20,764 nt of DNA, taken from the IMG/VR virus record IMGVR_UViG_3300042988_001630, positions 1 to 20,764 of that record; one strand, 5' to 3'. Within the stretch, counting starts at the first letter, position 1. The number at the start of each line of letters is the position of its first letter. The translations under genes were made by a program, and so were the position numbers. A model generated the notes under the pieces. The model worked only from the letters and a program-made list of their open reading frames with translations. It was not told the origin of the DNA and made no database searches. Positions 1 to 5,258 of the stretch are shown here, piece after piece. This stretch comes from a virus.

Positions 1-635
1 AGTACGTCGAGAAGCTGCCCGAGCCGCCTGCCCCCGCCCTCGACCGGGGGACGCGCATCCACTCGGAGGCCGAGCAGTTCATCATCGGGGATGGCGCGGT
101 GTCCGCCGACCTCCAGCGGGTGAAGGGGGAGCTGAAGCGGCTCCGCGCCGCCTACCGGAAGGGGAAGGTGAAGGTCGAGCAGGCCCTCGCCTTCAACGAC
201 TCGTGGAAGCCGGTGGACTGGTTCAGCCAGGAGGCGTGGCTCCGTTGCAAGATCGACGTAGTGGAGGAGGCCCGCCCCAAGACCCGCAACCGGGCCCTCC
301 TCAAGGTGGTGCGCGTCACCGATTGGAAGTCGGGGAAGAACAACGCCCGGGACGCGGAGAAGCACGCGCAACAGCTCAACCTCTACGCGCTGGCGGTGCT
401 TTCGGCGGAGGAGGCGGAGTTCGCCACCGGGCGGCTCATCTTCACGGACACCGGGGAGTTCGTCGAAAAGCCCGAGGGCACGCTCTCCATGAAGGACGTT
501 CTCACGACCCGTGAGATTTGGGAGGCCCGGGTGGAGCCGATGCTCACCGACACGGAGTTCGCCCCCACCCCGAACTTCACCTGCCGATGGTGTGCCTTCG
601 CCAAGGGAAAGGGCGGGCCATGTCGTTTCGGGTAG
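1..635 (+). CDS. RecB/Cas4-like PD-(D/E)XK exonuclease, 5'-truncated
   Basis: The frame is open to the left edge (first full codon at 3), so the true start is outside the window; a GTG at 99 is probably internal because conserved sequence lies before it. Upstream of 99 the frame reads RGTRIHSEAE, the entry motif with the histidine of the RecB/Cas4 nuclease family. Next come a CKIDVV segment supplying an acidic metal ligand, VTDWKSGK (the D-x-K core of motif III) and HAQQLNLYALAV, the Q-x3-Y motif. The C-terminus has CRWC and a further Cys ten residues on, suggestive of the Fe-S or zinc knot of Cas4/AddB-type nucleases. A fourth cysteine could be in the missing N-terminus. Likely role: end-processing exonuclease in phage recombination or replication, together with the VRR-NUC and helicase downstream. 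The family call is firm; the exact role is inferred. Confidence 0.85.
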   Translation, partial: YVEKLPEPPAPALDRGTRIHSEAEQFIIGDGAVSADLQRVKGELKRLRAAYRKGKVKVEQALAFNDSWKPVDWFSQEAWLRCKIDVVEEARPKTRNRALLKVVRVTDWKSGKNNARDAEKHAQQLNLYALAVLSAEEAEFATGRLIFTDTGEFVEKPEGTLSMKDVLTTREIWEARVEPMLTDTEFAPTPNFTCRWCAFAKGKGGPCRFG

Positions 636-985
636 CCTGCGAGGAGGTGCCCTGCTCTAGCACCCACGCAAAGCGCATGGCGCGGCGGGTGCTCGTGGCA
701 AAGCTAGGCCGGGACCTCCGGCCCGGGGAGGTGACGCGGCACCTCTGCGGCAACGCCCTATGCCGCAACGAGCAGCACCTCACCGTGGGCACGCAGGGGG
801 ACAACAACCGGGACACCGTGCAGCACGGCACGCACCTCGCGGGGAAGTTGACCCCGCAGGTGCGGTGGGAGGTGGGGGCTCGCTACCTGTTCGGCGGAAC
901 CACCCAGGAGCGGTTGGCGGCGGAGTACGGAATCTCGCAGGTGCGCGTGTCCCAATGCGCGCGGAGGCTCCAATGCAAGTTCTAG
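620..985 (+). CDS. HNH endonuclease with C-terminal helix-turn-helix
   Basis: This 121-residue protein starts at the ATG at 620, overlapping the exonuclease gene by 16 bp. The frame stays open further upstream, but the start at 620 is preceded by AAGGG and immediately precedes the folded region. Residues 38-70 carry the HNH signature: H41-L-C43, N45, C48-x-N50, H53-L, then GTQGDNNRDTVQHG, as in small phage and homing endonucleases. Residues 78-116 read as a helix-turn-helix (TTQERLAAEYGIS then a recognition helix), a usual DNA-binding appendage of this class. It probably nicks or cuts a specific DNA site. It could be a mobile (homing) nuclease or a resident of the replication operon; the tight overlaps on both sides suggest long residence. 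Confidence 0.85.
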   Translation: MSFRVACEEVPCSSTHAKRMARRVLVAKLGRDLRPGEVTRHLCGNALCRNEQHLTVGTQGDNNRDTVQHGTHLAGKLTPQVRWEVGARYLFGGTTQERLAAEYGISQVRVSQCARRLQCKF

Positions 986-1155
986 TCTACATCCTCCAGG
1001 GATGTGCTGTTCTCATCATCGTTTTCGCGGCTTTTTCGGCGGGTAGCTTTTACCAGCGGGAGAAGCTGGCGGACGAGTGGGAGCGCGTCGAGCGGGAGTG
1101 GGCCGATTTCAACAGGGAGCGGGCACGATGGCGCGACCGAGTCTCTCGGATTTAG
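973..1155 (+). CDS. Small single-span membrane protein
   Basis: This 60-residue protein starts with the ATG at 973, five bases after a GGAGG Shine-Dalgarno (963-967), and overlaps the HNH gene by 13 bp. Residues 3-24 form one hydrophobic segment (VLVYILQGCAVLIIVFAAF). The rest is a highly charged helix rich in E, R and W (EKLADEWERVEREW), likely an amphipathic or coiled-coil tail. The charge pattern suggests the short N-terminus is outside and the charged tail cytoplasmic, but this is weak. I do not recognise a family. A membrane protein within a DNA-processing operon is unexpected; it could anchor a complex or act on the host envelope. Confidence 0.65.
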   Translation: MQVLVYILQGCAVLIIVFAAFSAGSFYQREKLADEWERVEREWADFNRERARWRDRVSRI

Positions 1156-1319
1156 TCACCCTCAAGCGGGCGGAGGAGCAGGTGAGGGAGGCGTTCCAGC
1201 GTCGGTGGTGCCCCTGCGGGGGCGAGATACGGAAGCTATCGGGAGAGAAGTTGTGCGTGCGGTGCAGGATGAACGCGCGAAGGCGCGAGCGGAGGCAACG
1301 TGAAGCGAACCGAACGTAG
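1128..1319 (+). CDS. Small zinc-ribbon protein
   Basis: This 63-residue protein starts at the ATG at 1128, overlapping the membrane-protein gene by 28 bp, with GGGAG upstream. The centre has CPCGG and, 12 residues on, CVRC, so two Cys pairs (C-x-C and C-x2-C) could bind one zinc. The C-terminus is very basic (NARRRERRQREANR), suitable for nucleic-acid binding. No enzyme motif is present. Small zinc-ribbon proteins like this are common between phage replication genes and are usually left as hypothetical; a DNA- or RNA-binding accessory role is an inference from composition only. Confidence 0.65.
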   Translation: MARPSLSDLVTLKRAEEQVREAFQRRWCPCGGEIRKLSGEKLCVRCRMNARRRERRQREANRT

Positions 1320-1632
1320 CATCGAGCAGGCGGTGGTGGACTACGCGAAGAAGCACGGAGTCGTGTCCATCAAGTTGTCCATGAATGGCCCCCGTGGGGC
1401 GGCAGGCTGGCCCGACCGCCTCTTTCTCGGGAAGGACATGCAGGTGCGCTGGATCGAGTTCAAGGCAGACGGCGGCAAGTTGACGGAGTTGCAGAAGCGC
1501 CGCCACGCGGAACTGGCGAAACTCGGGTGGAGCACGGCGGTCGTGAAAGATGTGGAGGTGGGGAAGGCCATTATCGACAACATGCGCCTCTACCCGACGA
1601 AGCCCGACCCCCGGCAGATGCGGATGTTCTAA
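1300..1632 (+). CDS. VRR-NUC domain nuclease
   Basis: This 110-residue protein starts at the GTG at 1300, four bases after GGAGG (1291-1295), and overlaps the zinc-ribbon gene by 20 bp. It carries the stand-alone VRR-NUC fold of the PD-(D/E)XK superfamily: E9 in the first helix (SIEQAVVDYA), GWPD with D39, then WIEFKA with E53 and K55, and Q65 in LTELQKR. Length fits the usual phage version of about 90-130 residues. VRR-NUC proteins act on branched DNA, the best-studied member being the FAN1 nuclease domain. In phages the gene typically sits next to a SNF2-type helicase, as here, where the helicase start overlaps this stop by one base (TAATG). Likely role: resolving replication or recombination junctions. 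Confidence 0.93.
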   Translation: MKRTERSIEQAVVDYAKKHGVVSIKLSMNGPRGAAGWPDRLFLGKDMQVRWIEFKADGGKLTELQKRRHAELAKLGWSTAVVKDVEVGKAIIDNMRLYPTKPDPRQMRMF

Positions 1633-3062
1633 TGGACGCCTTCCTCCCACCCGCCGCGCAGGCGTGGAAGCCCCACGCCTACCAGAAGGCGGCGGTGAAG
1701 TTCTGCGTCCAGCAGGGAGCGGCGGGCCTGTTCCTCGACCCCGGGCTCGGCAAGACCTCCATCATGCTCGCCACCTTCAAGGTGCTGAAGGCGAAGGGGC
1801 TCGTGAAGAGGATGCTCGTCATCGCCCCCCTCCGGCCCGCCTACTCGGTGTGGCCGGGGGAGGTGGCACGGTGGGCTGATTTCAACGGGCTTTCCTGGTC
1901 CCTCCTCCACGGGCCCGAGAAGGACTCCCGGGTCCACGACAAGAGCGACATCCACATCATCAACCCCGAGGGGCTCGCGTGGCTGTTCGGCACCTACGGG
2001 AAGGCGGGGCCGATGCTCCGCAAGACGGGCTCCGACCCGTGGCCCTGGGACATGCTGGTGGTGGACGAGAGCACGCGGTTCAAGCACACCAACACCGCAC
2101 GGTTCAAGACGCTGCGCCCGTACCTGCGCCACTTCAAGCGCCGGTACATCCTCACCGGCTCCCCCGCGCCGAACGGGCTCATGGACCTCTTCGGGCAGGT
2201 TTTCATCCTCGACGGAGGGGCAGCCCTCGGCAGCTTCATCACGCACTACCGCTCAAACTACTTCACCCCCACGGGCTACGGCGGGTACGAGTGGCGACTC
2301 CAGCAGGGGGCGGAGAAGCAAATCTACGAGAAGCTGAAACCCCTCGTCATGCGCCTGTCGGCGGAGGACTACTTGGACCTGCCACCCCTCATCTACAACA
2401 CCGTGCAAGTCTCACTCCCCGTGAGGGCGAGGCAGGTCTACTCGCAGATGGAGGAGGACCTCTTCACGGTGCTGGAGGGGGAGAGCATCACGGCGGCGAA
2501 CGCAGCCGCCGCCACGACGAAGTGCAGGCAGGTTGCCAACGGAGGGCTCTATCATGAAGGTGGGAAAGAATGGACGAACATCCACGAGGCCAAAGTGGAG
2601 GCCGTTTCCGAAATCGTTGAGAGCCTTAGTGGACGACCTGTGCTCATCGCCTACGAGTACGCCCACGACCTATCTCGTCTACAGCGGGCCTTTCCGGGGG
2701 CACCTCACATTGGAGGAGGTGTTGCTGCTTCTCGGTTCGCCCAAATCGAGCGAGCCTGGAACGCCGGTGAAATCCCCGTCCTCCTCGCGCAGCCGCAAAG
2801 CGTCGCCCACGGGCTCAACCTCCAAGGCACCGCCGCGACGGTCATCTGGCACTCGCTCACGTGGAACCTCGAAGACTACGAGCAGTTCATCCGCCGGGTC
2901 TGGAGGCAGGGGCAGAAGGAGAAGGTGATCGTCCACCATATCGTCGCGAAGGACACGGTGGACGAGGCGGTCATGCTCGCCATCGGGGCGAAGGACCGCA
3001 CCCAGAAGGCGTTGCTCGCCGCCCTCTCCACCTACGTCGGAGTAAGGAGGAATGCGGCATGA
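1632..3062 (+). CDS. SNF2-family (SF2) DNA helicase/translocase
   Basis: The ATG at 1632 gives 476 residues and overlaps the VRR-NUC stop by one base; an earlier in-frame ATG at 1527 lies inside the nuclease gene and is rejected. Superfamily 2 motifs occur in order: a Q-like motif near Y17-Q18, Walker A DPGLGKT at 36-42, DEST (Walker B, 145-148), LTGSPAPN (motif III, 174-181), GLNLQGTAATVIW (motif V, 394-406) and QFIRRVWRQGQ (motif VI with arginines, 418-428). The compact size and DEST box match the phage SNF2-like helicases often paired with VRR-NUC proteins. It should use ATP to translocate on duplex DNA, perhaps remodelling forks or presenting substrates to the nucleases. The motif set is complete, so the protein is probably active. 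Confidence 0.95.
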   Translation: MDAFLPPAAQAWKPHAYQKAAVKFCVQQGAAGLFLDPGLGKTSIMLATFKVLKAKGLVKRMLVIAPLRPAYSVWPGEVARWADFNGLSWSLLHGPEKDSRVHDKSDIHIINPEGLAWLFGTYGKAGPMLRKTGSDPWPWDMLVVDESTRFKHTNTARFKTLRPYLRHFKRRYILTGSPAPNGLMDLFGQVFILDGGAALGSFITHYRSNYFTPTGYGGYEWRLQQGAEKQIYEKLKPLVMRLSAEDYLDLPPLIYNTVQVSLPVRARQVYSQMEEDLFTVLEGESITAANAAAATTKCRQVANGGLYHEGGKEWTNIHEAKVEAVSEIVESLSGRPVLIAYEYAHDLSRLQRAFPGAPHIGGGVAASRFAQIERAWNAGEIPVLLAQPQSVAHGLNLQGTAATVIWHSLTWNLEDYEQFIRRVWRQGQKEKVIVHHIVAKDTVDEAVMLAIGAKDRTQKALLAALSTYVGVRRNAA

Positions 3063-3343
3063 GGCACGCGAGGATGGACGAACTGTGGACGGCCCGGCTC
3101 AAGATCATGGAGCGGGAGCGCGACGAGGCCCGCGCCCGCGTGGCCTCCCTGGAAGCGGCGCTGCGGGAGATCGACGCCAAACTCAAGGGTCTGAAGGGGA
3201 CGCGCCCGTCATACGACCCGTGCGGAAGGGGGCGGCCAGGGTACGAGATCACCTCCGACTCCTTCGACGCTCTCGCTGGTGCGGTTGCCGATGGTGTCGC
3301 CGCCCTGTCCGGCGCAGCGCAGCCACGGGGGGAGGGCGAATGA
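3059..3343 (+). CDS. Hypothetical coiled-coil protein
   Basis: The ATG at 3059 overlaps the helicase stop (ATGA) and has an excellent AAGGAGG at 3044-3050. The 94-residue product has a strongly helical, heptad-like stretch at about 6-46 (ARLKIMERERDEARARVASL continuing through LKGLKG), then a short linker and a C-terminal alanine-rich helix. There are no catalytic motifs and one cysteine only. I do not recognise a family. The strong ribosome-binding site and coupling to the helicase argue that it is expressed; oligomerisation through the coiled coil is an inference. A shifted ATG at 3052 opens another frame but would skip this product and is not preferred. Confidence 0.7.
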   Translation: MRHARMDELWTARLKIMERERDEARARVASLEAALREIDAKLKGLKGTRPSYDPCGRGRPGYEITSDSFDALAGAVADGVAALSGAAQPRGEGE

Positions 3344-3990
3344 CGCGAGCCGAACGAATCGAGCAACTGGCGACGCTGTTCGTGAACGCGAACCACGCCA
3401 CCCTCGTCAACCTGTACCTGCCCGGCTACCACGCCCTTCGCACGGCCCTCGCTGCGCCGCCCGAGCGCGCCGAGCGGGGGGAGGGGGCGCGGTGCGTCAT
3501 CCCGCCTCGACTCCGCTGCACCTGTGGGGCGTGGACGCTTGCCGTGGGACAGGTGACGGACGAGGGCGAGAACGGGGTCATCCATTCGATCTCGACACCC
3601 TGCCAGCCCGCGCCGCCCGCCAGCGGAGCCGTCACGGTCGAGTCCCTGTACGCGAGTTTCCGCGAGCCCGGCAGCGGAGCGCCCGAGGAGCGGTGCCCGG
3701 AGTGTTTCGGGTACGGCGAGCTAAACGTCGGCAGCCCGGTGCATGAACCGTCCCCGTGCCCCGCGTGCGGTGGTGACGGGTACACCTCCGGGTTCCGCAA
3801 GTGCCCCGCGTGCCAGCCCGCGCCGCCCGCCAGCGGAGCCGTCACGGTCGAGAGCCTCTACGCAAGCTACCGCGAGCCCGCCAGCGGAGCGCCGTGCCGG
3901 GAGTGCGGGGGCGAGATTCGTAACCCGGTGACGGGCGCGTTTCGCCCGTGCCCCGTGTGCGGCGGGAGGGGGAAGTATCACTCCCCGTGA
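3340..3990 (+). CDS. Cys-rich protein with duplicated DnaJ-like zinc-finger unit
   Basis: The ATG at 3340 overlaps the previous stop (ATGA) and follows GGAGGG, giving 216 residues. Residues 1-45 are a helical N-terminus; residues 52-62 have an extra C/C-x-C group (RLRCTCGAW). The rest is two copies of one unit: a linker starting QPAPPASGAVTVESLYAS (residues 89-106 and 159-176) followed by a pair of C-x2-C knuckles of the DnaJ type. Knuckles are CPECFGYG (119), CPACGGDG (140), CPAC (155), CRECGGEI (186) and CPVCGGRG (204). DnaJ-type fingers bind unfolded protein or other macromolecules; no J domain is present. This is the last gene of the + block, ending 3 bp before the opposing gene. Function unknown; a protein- or nucleic-acid-binding scaffold is possible. 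Confidence 0.8.
   Translation: MTRAERIEQLATLFVNANHATLVNLYLPGYHALRTALAAPPERAERGEGARCVIPPRLRCTCGAWTLAVGQVTDEGENGVIHSISTPCQPAPPASGAVTVESLYASFREPGSGAPEERCPECFGYGELNVGSPVHEPSPCPACGGDGYTSGFRKCPACQPAPPASGAVTVESLYASYREPASGAPCRECGGEIRNPVTGAFRPCPVCGGRGKYHSP
3601..3683 (+). repeat. Direct repeat, copy 1 (83 bp, 42 bp perfect)
   Basis: The first 42 bases (3601-3642) are identical to 3811-3852; the next 41 bases match with seven substitutions, mostly third-position or conservative. The spacing of 210 bp is a multiple of three, so the repeat keeps the reading frame and duplicates a linker of the zinc-finger protein. Confidence 0.95.
3811..3893 (+). repeat. Direct repeat, copy 2 (83 bp, 42 bp perfect)
   Basis: This is the second copy of the in-frame repeat that begins at 3601. 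A perfect 42-bp core beside a diverged 41-bp half suggests either a recent duplication with local drift or gene conversion of the core. Confidence 0.95.
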
Positions 3991-3993
3991 GAA

Positions 3994-4215
3994 CTAGCGG
4001 AGCCTACGCCCGCCGAACCAGGGGTCGCCGCCGAACACGCCCGTCGTCTGGAGGACCCATAGGAGGAAGATGAGCCCCAGGATGGCGAGCACGATGTTCT
4101 TGAAGGGGCCGGGCGGGAAGGGGATGAGCGTCACGATCCAGTAGACGATGGACGCCACGATCACGGCGACGAGGAGGGTGACGAGCATGGCCCACGGTAC
4201 GCCCCCGTGGGCCAT
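3994..4215 (-). CDS. Two-span small membrane protein (holin-like or Thivi_2564-like)
   Basis: From the ATG at 4215 the product has 73 residues. A first hydrophobic segment at about 9-31 (AMLVTLLVAVIVASIVYW) is followed by a PFPPGPFK turn and a second segment at about 40-56 (NIVLAILGLIFLLWVLQ). This hairpin layout resembles the small Thivi_2564-type membrane proteins found in bacteria and phages, and also small holins. The start is uncertain: GTG 4251, ATG 4215 and ATG 4188 are all in frame and none has a good Shine-Dalgarno. The start at 4188 would leave a 64-residue protein beginning MLVTLL, as family members often do. Both ATGs lie in the arms of a 12-bp hairpin. It is the last gene of the - block and follows the lysis genes. 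Confidence 0.75.
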   Translation of the reverse strand: MAHGGVPWAMLVTLLVAVIVASIVYWIVTLIPFPPGPFKNIVLAILGLIFLLWVLQTTGVFGGDPWFGGRRLR

Positions 4216-4234
4216 GTTGCTATACGGGCGTACC
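4186..4234 (-). promoter_or_regulatory. Competing hairpins over two start codons
   Basis: Positions 4186-4197 and 4205-4216 are perfect inverted repeats of 12 bp (catggcccacgg / ccgtgggccatg) around a 7-nt loop. Positions 4196-4204 and 4226-4234 form a second perfect inverted repeat of 9 bp (ggtacgccc / gggcgtacc) that uses the loop and two bases of the first stem. The structures therefore compete, or could partly coexist as a pseudoknot-like contact. In the - strand transcript the first stem contains both candidate ATGs (4215 and 4188). A translational switch for the membrane-protein gene is inferred; a protein-binding dyad in DNA is the alternative. Confidence 0.6.
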
Positions 4235-4253
4235 CTTAGAACTACTCCCACCT

Positions 4254-4332
4254 CTCGGAATTCAAGTCGGGTGGGCGCGACCGTCTGGAGAGCCTCGCCG
4301 TGCCTGCCTTCCGACGAAGCACGGATTCCGAG
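4254..4332 (-). other. Candidate structured RNA element in intergenic gap
   Basis: The gap between the spanin-like gene (stop at 4346) and the last membrane-protein gene is not coding. Arms 4254-4261 and 4325-4332 are perfect 8-bp inverted repeats (ctcggaat / attccgag). Inside them are a hairpin at 4298-4324 (ccgtgc / gcacgg with an inner cttc/gaag and a four-base loop) and a small stem gtcg/cgac at 4266-4281. The 4298-4324 hairpin abuts the outer arm, as expected for a three-way junction. No U-tract follows, so it is not a typical terminator. The fold is drawn by hand and not energy-tested. Confidence 0.4.
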
Positions 4333-4345
4333 TACCGCTGCGACC

Positions 4346-4672
4346 CTATTTCCTCCCGCTCGGTCCCCTGGCCTCCAGCATCGTCTCGATGCGGGTGAGC
4401 CGGGAGTTGATCTCGGAGAGGTTGCCCGCCGTGTTGCGCTCCGCGTCGGCGTAGTGCTCCTGACTCGACGACACCCGGGCGAAGTCCTTCGCCTGCTGGT
4501 CGAGGTGCTGGTTCATCTCCGCGCGGGAGATGAAGTTGGCGTTGGCCCACAGAACGACGCTCACCGTGGCGGCTGCCACCGCCACCGCGAGTTTCGCCCA
4601 ATCGGGAATACCCGAGTCGCCGCGTCTGCGGCGCTGCGGGTAGTTCTGGCCCTCCTGTGTTTCCTCGGTCAT
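4346..4672 (-). CDS. Single-span coiled-coil membrane protein, i-spanin-like
   Basis: The ATG at 4672 is preceded by AGGAGG at ideal distance and gives 108 residues; the frame remains open further upstream but that part lies in the preceding gene. Residues 1-26 are polar with an RRRR cluster, residues 27-44 form one membrane span (KLAVAVAAATVSVVLWAN), and residues 45-100 are a polar, helix-forming segment with heptad-like spacing (LSEINSRLTRIETMLEA). Positive-inside logic puts the N-terminus in the cytoplasm and the coiled coil in the periplasm, the layout of an inner-membrane spanin. It lies 8 bp after a small lipoprotein gene that could be its outer-membrane partner. Sequence similarity to a named spanin was not recognised, so the role rests on topology and context. 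Confidence 0.72.
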   Translation of the reverse strand: MTEETQEGQNYPQRRRRGDSGIPDWAKLAVAVAAATVSVVLWANANFISRAEMNQHLDQQAKDFARVSSSQEHYADAERNTAGNLSEINSRLTRIETMLEARGPSGRK

Positions 4673-4680
4673 GCCCCCTC

Positions 4681-4959
4681 CTACTTTGGTGGGTCCACTA
4701 CCTGCGGAGAAGCGACCCACCAACCCTCCAGCAGTCGCACCTTTGTCCTCTTCATCTCCCCCGAGGGGAGCCGGGCCCACACCTCCACGCAGGTTTCAGC
4801 CGCCACCTGATGGGGGATGTTCGGGTCCGGTATCACCCCCGCCCCGGCGCAACCGCTCCACAGCATCGCGGAAGCGACGAGCACGGTCAGCATCACCAGG
4901 GAGGTCAGGGACCTCCCGCTCCGCCGTTCGCTGGACCGCCAGTTCGTCGAACCACGCAC
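4681..4959 (-). CDS. Small lipoprotein, o-spanin candidate
   Basis: The GTG at 4959 lies six bases after GAGGAG, which decides this start over the internal ATG at 4893 that has no good ribosome site. The 92-residue product has a basic n-region (RSSERRSGR), a hydrophobic core (LVMLTVLVASAMLW) and a lipobox WSGC with the lipidated Cys at residue 37. The mature part is about 55 residues and ends in a tryptophan- and proline-containing tail (GWWVASPQVVDPP). A phage-coded lipoprotein of this size beside a single-span coiled-coil protein suggests an outer-membrane spanin subunit. The order (lipoprotein first) is the reverse of the usual Rz-Rz1 order. It overlaps the preceding 71-aa gene by 164 bp in another frame. 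Confidence 0.7.
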   Translation of the reverse strand: MRGSTNWRSSERRSGRSLTSLVMLTVLVASAMLWSGCAGAGVIPDPNIPHQVAAETCVEVWARLPSGEMKRTKVRLLEGWWVASPQVVDPPK

Positions 4960-5011
4960 GCACGACTCCTCTCGCGATGCCGTAAGCCAGTTGCTCCAGG
5001 GCGGAGGCCAT
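4796..5011 (-). CDS. Small hypothetical protein in lysis cassette, 71 aa
   Basis: The start ATG directly abuts the holin-like gene's stop (TGAATG at 5014-5009), the usual mark of translational coupling. The product has an amphipathic N-terminal helix (ALEQLAYGIARGVVRAWFDEL), then a charged helix (DRARRFRDAVERL) and a Gly/Pro-rich tail. There is no membrane span or signal. The last 164 bp are shared with the lipoprotein gene in a second frame, so one DNA stretch codes for two proteins if both are real. I do not recognise a family. Small charged proteins of this kind often follow holin-like genes in phages. Coupled position supports it; the poor Shine-Dalgarno and overlapping frame limit confidence. 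Confidence 0.6.
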   Translation of the reverse strand: MASALEQLAYGIARGVVRAWFDELAVQRTAEREVPDLPGDADRARRFRDAVERLRRGGGDTGPEHPPSGGG

Positions 5012-5248
5012 TCAGGGCAGCTTCGGCGGGACCGGCACGTTCTGCGCCGGGCCGGGCAGGACGGCGTTCGTCACGCCCGCGTCCTTCGCGAAGATGAGCC
5101 CGATGCCCGCCACGACGCCCGCGATGAGCACCTCCCAGTTGACCGCTGCGAGCCCGCCGCCGAGGAACTGCGAGAACGCGTTACCCACGGCGAGGAGAAT
5201 AGCGGTGATGCCTGCTGCGGTGGTTTTCCACGACTTGATGACCGGCAT
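5012..5248 (-). CDS. Holin-like membrane protein
   Basis: The ATG at 5248 follows GGAGGG at good distance and gives 78 residues. Residues 1-9 are MPVIKSWKT with two lysines; residues 10-29 (AAGITAILLAVGNAFSQFLG) and 38-54 (WEVLIAGVVAGIGLIFA) are two hydrophobic segments joined by a glycine-rich turn. KDAGVTN and a proline-rich tail follow. The WKTTAAGI...GIGLIFAKD pattern is a recurring form of small phage membrane proteins annotated as holins. Two spans would make it class II-like with both ends in the cytoplasm. It sits 10 bp after the Ig-like lipoprotein and one gene after the endolysin, so it is the best candidate for the membrane pore that releases the endolysin or triggers lysis. Confidence 0.75.
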   Translation of the reverse strand: MPVIKSWKTTAAGITAILLAVGNAFSQFLGGGLAAVNWEVLIAGVVAGIGLIFAKDAGVTNAVLPGPAQNVPVPPKLP

Positions 5249-5258
5249 ACGACCCTCC

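Noticed and set aside
1527-1631. Longer helicase beginning at the ATG at 1527
   Set aside because: These 35 codons lie inside the VRR-NUC gene, and the extra residues do not resemble helicase sequence; the start at 1632 is coupled to the nuclease stop.
4254-4332. Cloverleaf-like folding that might be a tRNA
   Set aside because: No T-loop consensus, no 5-bp anticodon stem, and a 17-nt loop where a T-arm should be; not a tRNA on either strand.
4242-4601. - strand frame of 119 codons overlapping the spanin-like gene
   Set aside because: The alternative frame gives a membrane span and coiled coil with a strong AGGAGG; this one is low-complexity.
4148-4810. + strand frame of 220 codons across the lysis genes
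   Set aside because: It runs antisense to three supported - strand genes and shows no motif or ribosome site.
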